A stretch of 64,000 bases of DNA from Xanthomarina sp. F1114 (GTDB taxonomy: Bacteria; Bacteroidota; Bacteroidia; Flavobacteriales; Flavobacteriaceae): assembly GCF_026410255.1 (NCBI RefSeq), contig NZ_JAPMLL010000004.1:159658-223657 (forward strand), in the 5' to 3' direction. The notes under the pieces are model-generated. The model had not been told where the DNA came from. It did not search any database and worked only from the letters and a program-made list of their open reading frames with translations. The translations under genes were made by a program, and so were the position numbers. Numbering within the stretch: position 1 is the stretch's first letter; every line of letters starts with the position of its first letter. Shown here piece by piece: positions 1 through 7,811 of this stretch.

Positions 1-723
1 GACCTTAAACAAAGTAATGCAGAATTGGAATCTTTTAATCGTGTAGCTAGTCATGATTTACAAGAGCCACTTAGAAAAATTCAGTTATTTGTATCAAGAA
101 TAGAAGATAAAGAAAACGAACGGTTTTCAGAAAAAAGCAGAGCTTATTTCGAAAAAGTAAAGCTGGCTGGAAGCCGAATGCAATCGCTTATACAAAACTT
201 ATTGGCTTACTCTCAAATAGATAGTAGTAGAACAGATTTTGAAAGTGTAAATTTAAATCTTGTTTTAGAAAAGGTGTTAGAAGACTTAGCAACACGTATT
301 GCCGATGCTAACGCTATAATAAAAGTAGATGACCTTCCTGAAATAAAAGGTGTACTTTTTCAATTAGAACAATTATTTTCAAATCTTATTTCTAATGCAC
401 TTAAGTATAAAAGCAAAACAGAAACGCCCACTATTGAAATTAAGTTAGAAAAAATCCATGCTTCAAATATTTCTATCGATTTTGTAAAATCTCACCTTTA
501 TTATTATAAAATTACGGTTGCCGATAATGGTATTGGTTTCGATGATAGACATTCTAATAAGATTTTTGAAGTCTTTCAGCGTTTGCATCAAAAAAACGAG
601 TATTCTGGAACGGGAATTGGTTTAGCGATTTGTAAAAAAATTGTTGAAAACCATAACGGCTTTATTCATGCTAGTGCAAAACTGGGCAAAGGCTCTCAGT
701 TTTTTATTTATTTACCCGCTTAA
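1..723 (+). CDS. Sensor histidine kinase, C-terminal part (5' end outside window)
   Basis: The reading frame is open from base 1, so this is the end of a larger gene cut by the window edge; the last 240 codons are visible. The first visible residues form the usual coiled linker into a HisKA dimerisation helix with the H-box ASHDLQEPLRKI; the phosphorylated His is encoded at 52-54. The ATPase domain follows: N-box around LFSNLISNALKY, G1 box VADNGIGFD, F-box KIFEVFQRLH and G2 box GTGIGLAI. The SHDLQEPLRKI form is typical of PAS-containing hybrid-type kinases of Bacteroidota, so PAS or sensor domains probably lie upstream. No receiver domain follows; the protein ends directly after the ATPase domain. 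The signal and the partner regulator cannot be told from this piece. Confidence 0.93.
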   Translation, partial: DLKQSNAELESFNRVASHDLQEPLRKIQLFVSRIEDKENERFSEKSRAYFEKVKLAGSRMQSLIQNLLAYSQIDSSRTDFESVNLNLVLEKVLEDLATRIADANAIIKVDDLPEIKGVLFQLEQLFSNLISNALKYKSKTETPTIEIKLEKIHASNISIDFVKSHLYYYKITVADNGIGFDDRHSNKIFEVFQRLHQKNEYSGTGIGLAICKKIVENHNGFIHASAKLGKGSQFFIYLPA

Positions 724-960
724 AACAGGTTTTAGACGTTTCTTTTTCAACAAAAAAACATTTTAGAACTTATCTTAAAAAGTTACTGATTCATTTTATT
801 TTAGACCAAATATCTACGTTTTATATTTTATTTAACAGCTATTTGCATAAAATCCTATAGTTCTATAACACAAAACGAAAATTGTGTAAGAGAATATGGT
901 CATTGTGTTACGACCTTTATAATCGAGCTTAACAAGCATCCATTTATAAAACAAAACACT

Positions 961-1989
961 ATGAAAACCACACATTTAAAATCAAGCAGTATAAAGGCCA
1001 TGTTAGAACAATTACAAGCTAATTTTGGCGGAAATCTTTTAAAAGATTTAAAGGAATATACCTTAGAAATAAACAATGAAATTGGAAAAGGAAAGATTAA
1101 AGGAATGACCTTAAAAGGTGGTATTTCTTATCTTGAATTTGATATGGTATTTTATCATAATTTAAAATTGTCTATAAATATTAAGGACAAGAATCCTATA
1201 TACTTTACATATTGTTCTAAAGGAAGCATAACTCATAGTTTTGGTTTAAATGAAGAGAAACGTACTCTGGAAAGTTACCAGACAGGAATTTTAACTTGTA
1301 ATAAAAATAACGAACACGTTTTGTATTTTACTAAAGACAAACAGTTAAAAACCACTTTAATTACTGTACAAACCGCAAATAGAGGTAATATTCCTGGAAA
1401 CGATGGATTAAAAGACAAACTCAAAGAAACCTTTTATAGTAAGGATTCTTCAGAAAACTACGTTTATATCGGGTCTCATAATCTACAGATTGCTGAAAAA
1501 ATAGAGCAATTAAATGCTATTTCGCAAAGAGGAGTAGTTAGAAGTCTTTTAATTCAAGGTCTAGTTCATGTTATTCTAGCGTTAGAAATACAGCAACACG
1601 CAGACGATCTTAAAAATCCACAACAAGATACGGGTTCATTAACTAAAAATGAAATTGAAACTATTCAAGAGGTATCAAGATATATTAATAAAGATTTCGA
1701 TAATCAAATTACTATTAACCAATTATATAGACAATTTGGACTTTCGCCATCAAAACTTCAAGAAGGTTTTAAATTAATGCACGGACATACAGTTACAGAA
1801 TATATTAGAGAAGTACGTATTAAAAAGGCCGAAGAATTAATTAAAAATACAGATATGAATATCTCTGAAGTAGTTTATTCTATTGGTTTAACAAGTAGAA
1901 GTTATTTTTCTAAAATTTTTAAAGAAAAGTATAACTGTAGTCCTAAAGATTACAAATTTGCACAGGGTTCTGTTGCAATTTCTGCCTAA
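961..1989 (+). CDS. AraC family transcriptional regulator
   Basis: Protein of 342 residues. The last 100 residues or so form the double helix-turn-helix of AraC/XylS regulators: first helix pair around ITINQLYRQFGLSPSKLQEGFK, second around NISEVVYSIGLTSRSYFSKIFKEKYNCSPKDYK, which is the family signature at the C-terminus. The first 220 residues are not recognisable as a sugar-binding cupin with confidence; they look like a mixed alpha/beta sensing domain. There is no signal peptide or membrane segment, so it is cytoplasmic. It lies 48 bp upstream of a flavin-binding stress protein on the same strand, which it may control or be transcribed with. The 237 bases before it contain no other gene that I can see. 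The effector is unknown. Confidence 0.9.
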   Translation: MKTTHLKSSSIKAMLEQLQANFGGNLLKDLKEYTLEINNEIGKGKIKGMTLKGGISYLEFDMVFYHNLKLSINIKDKNPIYFTYCSKGSITHSFGLNEEKRTLESYQTGILTCNKNNEHVLYFTKDKQLKTTLITVQTANRGNIPGNDGLKDKLKETFYSKDSSENYVYIGSHNLQIAEKIEQLNAISQRGVVRSLLIQGLVHVILALEIQQHADDLKNPQQDTGSLTKNEIETIQEVSRYINKDFDNQITINQLYRQFGLSPSKLQEGFKLMHGHTVTEYIREVRIKKAEELIKNTDMNISEVVYSIGLTSRSYFSKIFKEKYNCSPKDYKFAQGSVAISA

Positions 1990-2037
1990 TCTTAGACAAA
2001 ATTATCTTTTAAAGTTTAATCTTAAAAACATATTACA

Positions 2038-2538
2038 ATGAGTACTATAAATTATAAAAAACACGAACAAGGATTTCAAAAAATTAGAAACCTAATAGAC
2101 GAACCTAAAATTGTTATGCTGGCAACAAAATTGCATAAAGCTCCGTTTTCGGTGTGTCCTATGACATTATTACAAATGGATAACCAAGGAGATTTGTGGT
2201 TTTTTACATCAAAAAATAGTGAACATTTTAGAAATATTGCATTCGATAATCGTGTTCAGATTTTATATTCTAATGAACATAAACAAAATTATATTTCCAT
2301 TTTTGGGAATGCCACACACATAGTTGACGAGAAGAAAATCGACGAGCTATGGAGTCCAATGATAAACAAATGGTTTGATGGGAAAGAAGATCCAGATTTA
2401 GCCTTGTTAAATGTTAATATGGAAACAGCTTATTATTGGGATGCCAATTTAAATAAATTAGTGTCGTTTTTCGAACTTATCGAAGCAGTAGATTCAAATG
2501 TTGACAAAAAAGGTTATGTTAACTTACAAAGTTACTAG
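2038..2538 (+). CDS. Pyridoxamine 5'-phosphate oxidase-like (general stress) FMN-binding protein
   Basis: Protein of 166 residues with the split-barrel flavin-binding fold of the general stress protein 26 branch of the PNPOx-like families. Typical segments are KIVMLATKLHKAPFSVCPMT, then LWFFTSKNSEHFRNI, and FGNATHIVDEKKIDELWSP followed by the WFDGKEDPDLALLNV stretch seen in this branch. Such proteins bind FMN or a related flavin and are linked to stress tolerance; the actual substrate is usually unknown and it is not a true pyridoxine biosynthesis enzyme. Soluble, no signal peptide. It follows the AraC gene by 48 bp and is closed by a clear terminator at 2564-2589. Confidence 0.85.
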   Translation: MSTINYKKHEQGFQKIRNLIDEPKIVMLATKLHKAPFSVCPMTLLQMDNQGDLWFFTSKNSEHFRNIAFDNRVQILYSNEHKQNYISIFGNATHIVDEKKIDELWSPMINKWFDGKEDPDLALLNVNMETAYYWDANLNKLVSFFELIEAVDSNVDKKGYVNLQSY

Positions 2539-2563
2539 TAACATATAAATTTATAACAATTTT

Positions 2564-2589
2564 AAAACCCGACTCTTGTCGGGTTTTTT
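2564..2589 (+). terminator. Rho-independent terminator after the flavin-binding stress gene
   Basis: Perfect 10-bp stem AAAACCCGAC/GTCGGGTTTT with loop TCTT, with a run of T continuing out of the stem. It sits 25 bases after the stop codon. Confidence 0.9.
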
Positions 2590-2734
2590 CTATTTACATC
2601 CTAAAGTTTTGTGTAATCTTAGAAATAGACTCTCTATAAATCCTTTCATTCTGTAACTCGTTGTAAGAGGTGTTATTACATAATGAAGCATAAGTTTTAA
2701 TAAAAATAATTGACTCTAAATGGCAATAGTTTTT

Positions 2735-2887
2735 CTAAAACCATTTAAAATATAAGCCAGAAATTATCACCGCAACAACTAATATAAAAAGTGCTATAAT
2801 AATAAAAGTGGCTCCAAATTTAGTTTTCTTATCGTCTTGTAATAAATAGTCTTCTCTTTCTGAGTTTTCGTCTTTAATAATTGGCAT
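2735..2887 (-). CDS. Small single-span membrane protein, 50 residues
   Basis: A short open frame reading MPIIKDENSEREDYLLQDDK, then a lysine-containing turn, then one hydrophobic segment of about 22 residues (roughly residues 25-47) and a short WF tail. The charged front and single membrane segment are the shape of many small inner-membrane proteins that accompany enzymes or stress genes in Bacteroidota. It starts 11 bases downstream of the aldehyde dehydrogenase stop codon on the same strand, so it is probably the second gene of that transcript. I do not recognise the family and assign no function. Confidence 0.6.
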   Translation of the reverse strand: MPIIKDENSEREDYLLQDDKKTKFGATFIIIALFILVVAVIISGLYFKWF

Positions 2888-2898
2888 AGTTTTTAGTT

Positions 2899-4263
2899 TT
2901 ATGAGTTAATATATACTGTTTTCTTGTTTACAAATTCATGAATTCCTTCTTTAGAAAGCTCTCTTCCATAACCTGAAGCTTTGGTGCCTCCAAAGGGTAA
3001 TCTCGGATCAGATTTTACAAGTTCGTTTATAAAAAAAGCACCATCTTGGATTTTTAAAATTTGTTTTTTTGCTTTCGATTTGTCTCTTGTAAAGACCATT
3101 GTCCCTAAACCAAATCTTGAGTTTGTAGCTGTTTTATAAGCCTCTTCAGCATCTTTTACTTTAATTATAGCTGCAACGGGGCCAAAGGTTTCTTCATCAA
3201 AAACCGGCATTCCGGGCTTTACGTCGGTTAGAATAGTTGGAGCGAAAAATGCTTTTTCAGTTTTATTTCCTATGAGAATATTTGCTCCTTTTTTAACAGA
3301 ATCATTTACTTGTTTTTGTAAAATTTCAACTAAATCTTCTCTGGCTAGAACACTTACTTCTGTAAATTCCTTAACAGGGTTTCCAACTTGTAAAGAAACT
3401 ACTTTAGCTTTAAACTTCTCAAGAAACTCATCGTAAACAGATTCTTCTACTATAAAACGCTTTGCTGCAATACAGCTTTGCCCGGTATTTTGCATTCTTG
3501 CATTTACCATAGTAGCTATATGCTTATCTAAATCGGCATCTTTCAAAACAATACAAGCATTATTTCCACCTAATTCTAAAACTGCTTTTTTAAGATTATT
3601 TCCTGAAATTTTAGAAATATGTTTTCCAGCTTTTTCACTTCCTGTTAAAGAAACTGCTTTAATTCGTGGATCGGCAATGAGGTTTTCAACCTGCTCATGA
3701 TTAATAATAAGGGATTGAAAACAACCTTCAGGAAAACCGCTGTCTAGAAATAAATCTTGAATGGCTAAAGCACAGCCTGTAACATTACTAGCGTGTTTTA
3801 ATAATGCCGTGTTTCCTGCAGTTAATGTTGGAATTGCAAACCTAAGCACTTGCCAAAATGGATAATTCCAAGGCATAACGGCTAAAATGCATCCCAACGG
3901 ATCATAACTTATAAAACTTTCTTTGGCGTCTGTTTCTATAAGTTCGTCTGCTAAAAATTGATCTGCATTTTTAGCGTAAAAATCACTTAAAAACACACAT
4001 TTATCAATTTCTGCTAAACTTTGTGAAATAGGTTTTCCCATTTCTTCTGTCATTAAAGCAGCATAATGTTGTTTGTGTTTAATAAGATTCTTGGATAGGT
4101 TTTTTAGCAATTTAGTTCTGTGAGAAATAGCTTCTTCACTCCAAGTATTAAACACTGTTTCCGACCGCTTTAAATAAGTCTCTATAGTAGATTTAGAAAA
4201 CTGGTTATAGCTTTTAATCTCTTTTCCCGTATAGGGATTTATTGTTTTAATTTTAGTTGACAT
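2899..4263 (-). CDS. NAD(P)-dependent aldehyde dehydrogenase, succinate-semialdehyde type
   Basis: Aldehyde dehydrogenase of 454 residues from the chosen start. It carries the general base Glu in LELGGNNA (about residue 230) and the catalytic Cys in NTGQSCIAAKRF (about residue 264), plus the PWNYPFWQVLR segment of the cofactor fold and FGPVAAIIKV near the end. Length and the NTGQSCIAAKRF form match the short Sad/YneI group, which oxidises succinate semialdehyde to succinate with NAD(P); the aldehyde specificity is inferred. The frame stays open upstream to 4359, but the extra 32 residues are unlike the family and the normal N-terminus (STKIKTINPYTGKEI) begins at the ATG at 4261-4263. A tiny membrane protein follows after 11 bases. 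Confidence 0.9.
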   Translation of the reverse strand: MSTKIKTINPYTGKEIKSYNQFSKSTIETYLKRSETVFNTWSEEAISHRTKLLKNLSKNLIKHKQHYAALMTEEMGKPISQSLAEIDKCVFLSDFYAKNADQFLADELIETDAKESFISYDPLGCILAVMPWNYPFWQVLRFAIPTLTAGNTALLKHASNVTGCALAIQDLFLDSGFPEGCFQSLIINHEQVENLIADPRIKAVSLTGSEKAGKHISKISGNNLKKAVLELGGNNACIVLKDADLDKHIATMVNARMQNTGQSCIAAKRFIVEESVYDEFLEKFKAKVVSLQVGNPVKEFTEVSVLAREDLVEILQKQVNDSVKKGANILIGNKTEKAFFAPTILTDVKPGMPVFDEETFGPVAAIIKVKDAEEAYKTATNSRFGLGTMVFTRDKSKAKKQILKIQDGAFFINELVKSDPRLPFGGTKASGYGRELSKEGIHEFVNKKTVYINS

Positions 4264-4449
4264 AATAAAGTATTTATTTAAATATATGGATTGTTTAGAT
4301 TGTAGTTTGCCGTATTCCATAAAACAATGAACTCTTTTACCTATATGGGTTTCGGTCAAGAATTTAATCTTTAGCGTTAATGAACTCCCTCCATTTGTTG
4401 GATATTTGTAATAGTAAAAAAGAAGTTTAACTAAAAAGTATAAATTATT

Positions 4450-4782
4450 ATGAATAATAACGGAAGTACAGCATTAGGAGTTTTAGCAGGAGCATCCCTT
4501 GGGGCGGTTCTAGGAATTTTATTTGCTCCAGATAAAGGAAGTGTAACCAGACAAAGAATTGCAGATCAAGCAGAATTGCAAAAAGATAGATTATCATCTT
4601 CAGCGTCTGATATTAGAGATAAAATTGCTCATACAGTAAGTTCTGAAACTCATAATTTAGAAGATAGAATGGAATCTATTGTCTCTGACGCTAGTTATAA
4701 AGCCGAGGATGTTATCTCCACTTTAGAAGCTAAATTAAAAGAATTAAAAGCAAAGAATAAGAAGTTTCAAAAAGCATCATAA
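4450..4782 (+). CDS. YtxH domain protein
   Basis: Protein of 110 residues. Residues 7-27 form a glycine- and alanine-rich membrane helix ending in LFAPDKGS, the hallmark of YtxH proteins; the rest is a charged amphipathic helix with regularly spaced Ser, Asp and Lys, likely a coiled coil. Proteins of this kind sit in the inner membrane and are induced by general or envelope stress; the molecular role is not known. It is the first gene of a tight group: the next start codon comes 3 bases after its stop, then a third gene after 32 bases. The group ends at a terminator at 5461-5510. Confidence 0.8.
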   Translation: MNNNGSTALGVLAGASLGAVLGILFAPDKGSVTRQRIADQAELQKDRLSSSASDIRDKIAHTVSSETHNLEDRMESIVSDASYKAEDVISTLEAKLKELKAKNKKFQKAS

Positions 4783-4785
4783 AAC

Positions 4786-5133
4786 ATGAACCTATTTAAT
4801 TCTATAGGAGAAACTACAGACAAAGCTGCAGATATAGGTGAGACATATTTTAAATCGTCTCACCAATATCTTAAGCTAAAAATATTTCAACAATTAACTT
4901 TGTCCGTTAGTATGGTTACAAAGTTGGTTGTAATAAGTGCTTTTCTATTTCTTGGAATTATATTTTGCGCTGTTGCTGCAGCTTTAGCTATTGGAGATGC
5001 TTTAGAAAACCCTTTATTAGGTTTTTTAATAGTAGGTGTTTTCTTTATGCTTATTGCTATTTTAATATATGTAGGTAGAGGTGCTATCAATAGAATAGTG
5101 ATACAAAAAATTGGAGATAAGTTCTTCTCTTAG
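4786..5133 (+). CDS. Holin-superfamily III-like (Phage_holin_3_6 type) membrane protein
   Basis: Protein of 115 residues with a short N-terminal amphipathic part and two membrane segments (about residues 43-68 and 74-97) joined by a short loop holding ENPLLG. This is the pattern of the small two-span proteins classed as competence or Holin-X-like, which in free-living bacteria usually accompany YtxH genes and are not part of a phage. It begins 3 bases after the YtxH stop codon, so the two are translationally linked. Function unknown; a role in the stressed cell envelope is inferred from the neighbours only. Confidence 0.72.
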   Translation: MNLFNSIGETTDKAADIGETYFKSSHQYLKLKIFQQLTLSVSMVTKLVVISAFLFLGIIFCAVAAALAIGDALENPLLGFLIVGVFFMLIAILIYVGRGAINRIVIQKIGDKFFS

Positions 5134-5165
5134 AAACTCAATCTATAAACAATTACTAAAATTAT

Positions 5166-5375
5166 ATGAAACCATCCTATACAAATTTTGATCAGATTGA
5201 AAACGATTTAAAACTTCTCGATCTTCAACGTAAAGTTGCATGGGAAGAATTAAAGGTGGTAAAAACGGAGTTTAAAGAAGAAATCAATCCTTTAAACTGG
5301 ATAGAAAACTTTTTAAGTCGAACTGGGAAATATGGAGTATTTGTATTCTTAAGAAAACTTTTATTAAAAAAATAG
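5166..5375 (+). CDS. Small conserved hypothetical protein of the YtxH operon
   Basis: Protein of 69 residues, rich in Lys and Glu. The first two thirds look like a helical hairpin or coiled coil (QIENDLKLLDLQRKVAWEEL), and the end is amphipathic with a VFVFLRKLLLKK tail that could touch the membrane. Small proteins of this form commonly close YtxH/holin-like operons in Flavobacteriaceae; I cannot name a reliable function. It starts 32 bases after the holin-like gene and shares its orientation, so it is placed in the same operon. Confidence 0.65.
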   Translation: MKPSYTNFDQIENDLKLLDLQRKVAWEELKVVKTEFKEEINPLNWIENFLSRTGKYGVFVFLRKLLLKK

Positions 5376-5460
5376 TTGCTAGCTAATTAGATAGAAGTCA
5401 GGGCTGCAACAATATGAATACTACAATTCTCTTAATTGAGAAATGGTTTTTAAGAATATT

Positions 5461-5510
5461 AAATAAGATTACCGCTATTAAATTGATTTGGGTTAATCTT
5501 ATTTTTTTTT
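5461..5510 (+). terminator. Terminator closing the YtxH operon
   Basis: AAATAAGATTA pairs with TAATCTTATTT across a loop of about 20 bases and is followed by a run of nine or ten T. It ends the 4450-5375 gene group. The rest of the 262-base gap before 5638 shows only a small inverted repeat (TTCTC-N6-GAGAA at 5427-5442). Confidence 0.75.
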
Positions 5511-5637
5511 GCACTAAGCAAAACTCTTTTAAAGACTTAATTTTATAATATAAATATCAAGATTCTTATCGGATATTAAAAGATGACAAGCAACAGACAT
5601 CTATAAAGAACATGTTTAAAATATTAATATATTTATT

Positions 5638-6087
5638 ATGAACTCATACACAAAAGAAGTAGGAAATAAGTTAAACGCCTTACTAGAAAAAAATTACGAT
5701 GCTGAAAAAGGATTTAAAAAAGCTGCAGAACATACAGATCATACAGCTTTAAAAAACTTTTTTAACCGTAAAGCGGCAGAACGATACGACTTTGGACATC
5801 AGTTAAAATCTGAAATTAAAAATTACGGTGAAGAACCGGAGAATAATGGAAGCGTTACTGGTGCTGCACATAGAACATGGATGGATGTGAAAGCTGTTTT
5901 TTCTGCAGATAATGAAGAGTCTATGTTAGAAGAGGCAATTAGAGGCGAAAAGGCTTCAGTTGAAGAATATAACGAAGTTTTAAACGAAACTAATTTACCT
6001 TCGTCTACAAGAAATATTGTAATGAATCAGAAAAACACTATTTCGCAAGAACTTAACACCATTAAACGTCTGGAGGATCTAAAATAA
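5638..6087 (+). CDS. PA2169/DUF2383 family four-helix-bundle protein
   Basis: Protein of 149 residues, entirely helical. It has the ferritin-like spacing of the DUF2383/PA2169 family: NALLEKNYDAEKGFKKAAEH, then KNFFNRKAAERYDFGHQLK with acidic residues, and the mid-protein EEAIRGEKASVEEYNEVL segment. Members are small four-helix bundles with possible metal sites and are induced with stress genes; no enzymatic activity is established. No signal peptide. It follows the YtxH group by 262 bases and precedes other small stress-type genes, so the context suggests a general stress regulon. A terminator follows at 6112-6143. Confidence 0.82.
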   Translation: MNSYTKEVGNKLNALLEKNYDAEKGFKKAAEHTDHTALKNFFNRKAAERYDFGHQLKSEIKNYGEEPENNGSVTGAAHRTWMDVKAVFSADNEESMLEEAIRGEKASVEEYNEVLNETNLPSSTRNIVMNQKNTISQELNTIKRLEDLK

Positions 6088-6111
6088 TTCCAGAAGTTTA
6101 AACTTAACAAG

Positions 6112-6143
6112 AAAAGAGACGCTTTTTTAAGTGTCTCTTTTCT
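6112..6143 (+). terminator. Terminator after the DUF2383 gene
   Basis: AAAAGAGAC pairs with GTCTCTTTT around a loop of about 12 bases that can pair further, with T continuing after the stem. Confidence 0.85.
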
Positions 6144-6316
6144 ATTTTATAAAAAGTGGCTTTATTATAATTGAGGTTTATGGTTTAAATTTAAAAGCTT
6201 ATTTGAGTTAAAGGATATTTCGATAGAGCAACCTACAGCGAATATAAATACCGATATTTATAGTATAGAGATTTGATAGTCAGTTCTCTTACAATTAACC
6301 CTTTAAACCAAATATT

Positions 6317-6478
6317 ATGTTACGTTGGACAATCACATTTATTATAATTGCTATAATCGCCGGAATTTTAGGTTTTGGTGGTATTGCTGGAGCAGCAGCC
6401 GGAATTGCTAAAATATTATTTTTCATATTTATCGTTCTATTTATTATTTCGCTATTTATGGGACGTAAAAAAGTATAA
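6317..6478 (+). CDS. DUF1328 (YtjA-like) small membrane protein
   Basis: A frame of 53 codons reading [20 protein letters not shown], then [18 protein letters not shown] and a second hydrophobic stretch ending in MGRKKV. This is the standard form of the DUF1328/YtjA family: two membrane segments with GFGG and AGAAAGIAK between them, and a lysine-rich end. The family is widespread, about 50-60 residues long, and tied to stress responses without a known activity. It sits between the DUF2383 gene and a small lipoprotein gene on the same strand, 40 bases from the latter. Confidence 0.85.
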   Translation: MLRWTITFIIIAIIAGILGFGGIAGAAAGIAKILFFIFIVLFIISLFMGRKKV

Positions 6479-6518
6479 ACAATAAACTTAAACAATCAAT
6501 CTTTTAAAACCATTTATT

Positions 6519-6677
6519 ATGAGAAAGTTACTTTATATATTTTTGTTTTCATTCGCTATTTCCTTGGTGCTTCCAAGTTGTAGAGAGAAAAAAAACGACA
6601 GCATTGAAGATGTTGCAGACGATGTAGGAGATGCAGTTGATGATGCTGCAGACGATGTTGAAGACGCGTTTGATTAA
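6519..6677 (+). CDS. Small acidic lipoprotein with Asp/Val/Ala repeats
   Basis: A frame of 52 codons. Residues 1-21 are a lipoprotein signal (MRKLLYIFLFSFAISLVLPSC) with Cys21 as the likely lipidated residue. The mature part is a short basic stretch followed by a run in which the unit D-x-(A/V)-D-D is repeated several times, giving a very acidic helix (DVADDVGDAVDDAADDVEDA). It lies 40 bases after the DUF1328 gene and is probably transcribed with it. I do not know a function; the repeated acidic helix could bind cations or basic partners at the envelope. Confidence 0.7.
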   Translation: MRKLLYIFLFSFAISLVLPSCREKKNDSIEDVADDVGDAVDDAADDVEDAFD

Positions 6678-6720
6678 CAAAAGTGAAAATCAATAAAATT
6701 AGTTAGTTTGGTTAGTAGTG

Positions 6721-6765
6721 AAAAAGCAGATAAGCATTCTTCAAAGAGCTTATCTGCTTTTGTTT
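6721..6765 (+). terminator. Terminator after the acidic lipoprotein gene
   Basis: A 13-bp stem AAAGCAGATAAGC/GCTTATCTGCTTT with a 12-base loop, followed by TGTTT. It lies 43 bases after the lipoprotein stop and before the next start codon at 6784. Confidence 0.85.
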
Positions 6766-6783
6766 AATTTTAAAATTTATATT

Positions 6784-7107
6784 ATGAATCAAGATAGAAA
6801 CGAATTAGATATAATAGAAAAATATCAGAAAAAAGGATATACATGTAATTTTACATGCGAAAATAATTTTTTAGTAGAACTAGAAAGTAAAAACAAGTAT
6901 CAACCTCAACAAATTACTATTTTAAGAGAACATAGATTTGAAGGTTTAAGTAACCCTTCGGACATGTCTATTTTATACGTTATAGAAACAGACGATAATT
7001 TAAAAGGTTTGGTTACGGCAAGTTATGGAGGAGGAAGCGATACAAGCGTGGGAGAGTTTTTTAAAGAAATCCCGAAAGAAAACGATCGTTCTAACGAAAA
7101 CATTTAA
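6784..7107 (+). CDS. Conserved hypothetical protein, 107 residues
   Basis: Soluble protein without signal peptide. The frame is open from a GTG at 6718, but that codon is inside the preceding terminator hairpin, so the ATG at 6784 (MNQDRNELDIIEKYQKKGY) is the better start. The protein has an N-terminal helix, a sheet-rich centre with Cys29 and Cys33 in YTCNFTCENN-type sequence, and ends in an acidic Ser/Asn-rich tail. A conserved-looking segment is ILYVIETDDNLKGLVTASYGGGSD. Similar small flavobacterial proteins often carry misleading names in databases; I assign no function. The gene is closed by a hairpin shared with the convergent ArsC-like gene. Confidence 0.7.
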   Translation: MNQDRNELDIIEKYQKKGYTCNFTCENNFLVELESKNKYQPQQITILREHRFEGLSNPSDMSILYVIETDDNLKGLVTASYGGGSDTSVGEFFKEIPKENDRSNENI

Positions 7108-7108
7108 T

Positions 7109-7144
7109 AAAAAAACCTTTAAGTTTTTACTTAAGGGTTTTTTT
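7109..7144. terminator. Bidirectional terminator between convergent genes
   Basis: A7CCTTTAAG pairs with CTTAAGGGT7 around a 6-base loop; runs of A and T on both sides let it work in either direction. It overlaps the end of the ArsC-like gene on the minus strand. Confidence 0.8.
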
Positions 7145-7528
7145 GTTCTCCTCAGATTCAAGGTGTTTGGTAATTTGAGAAGGCGTTTCAATTAAATGAA
7201 ACTCCTTCCCATTTACCAATATAGGACAGCGCAAGGTTTTTGGTTTGTTTTGTAGCACTTTAATCCAATCTTCTTTATCCAAAGATATTCCAGAACCATA
7301 GTTGTTTTTAAAGTCAGGATGTTCTTGATTTACAAGTTTTGAAAGAATGGTATGTAAATTTTCGGAAATTTCTAACCATTGCGTACCAGTAATTTTTGTT
7401 TTAGAAATATCCACTGCTAAGACCTTTTTGCTTGAAGCTTGAACAAAGCCATAGGCTTGCTTGCCTAAGGGGGTCTCCGAGTTGTAATAAAGTATAATTT
7501 TCTTTTTATCTGTTGAAATTGTTCCCAT
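7127..7528 (-). CDS. ArsC/Spx-family thioredoxin-fold protein without the catalytic cysteine
   Basis: Protein of 133 residues with the ArsC-like fold. It opens with a beta strand (KKIILYYNSETPLGKQA) where arsenate reductases have a Cys-containing loop, but here the loop reads NSETPLG with no cysteine. The later part has the family's helix (DWIKVLQNKPKTLRCPILVNGKEF), in which RCPIL matches the segment near the cis-proline. A lone Cys remains there. Divergent ArsC-family proteins lacking the active cysteine are known in Bacteroidota, so arsenate reduction should not be assumed. It converges on the hypothetical gene at 6784 and overlaps the shared terminator. Confidence 0.72.
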   Translation of the reverse strand: MGTISTDKKKIILYYNSETPLGKQAYGFVQASSKKVLAVDISKTKITGTQWLEISENLHTILSKLVNQEHPDFKNNYGSGISLDKEDWIKVLQNKPKTLRCPILVNGKEFHLIETPSQITKHLESEENKKTLK

Positions 7529-7780
7529 TAGTTTTATTTTATCTACTAAAATAGTTTACAAAAAGAGACCAAGCTAACTCGAAAACAAATAATCTTAATT
7601 CATTTAAAATAATAACATGTATCAATATGGTTTTAAATTGAATTTGTATAAAAGCTATAAATTATTGATTTATTGATAAAAACACCCTTCTAATTTGTAA
7701 CTTAAACCAAAGGATAAAACAAAGCTATCTTACAATAATAACTTTTAATAAGATTGAGGGATGATTTCTTTTAAAAGCTC

Positions 7781-7788
7781 TATTTTTG
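7781..7788 (+). promoter_or_regulatory. Probable -7 promoter box of trxB
   Basis: TATTTTTG fits the Bacteroidota -7 consensus TAnnTTTG and lies 24 bases before the trxB start codon. A TTG lies 24 bases further upstream, somewhat farther than the usual -33 spacing. Confidence 0.6.
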
Positions 7789-7811
7789 CATAAATAAATT
7801 ACAATTGTATT

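Noticed and set aside
4264..4359. Longer N-terminus of the aldehyde dehydrogenase
   Set aside because: The extra 32 residues do not look like the family, whose usual start begins at the ATG at 4263.
4786..5133. Holin-like gene as sign of a prophage
   Set aside because: It is coupled to a YtxH gene and no lysis, capsid, tail or integrase genes are near. Such two-span proteins are normal chromosomal stress genes.
6295..6495. Minus-strand frame over the DUF1328 gene
   Set aside because: It is the reverse of the DUF1328 coding sequence, which has clear family features on the plus strand.
6718..6783. GTG start at 6718 for the 107-residue protein
   Set aside because: The codon and the following 40 bases form the terminator of the gene before it.
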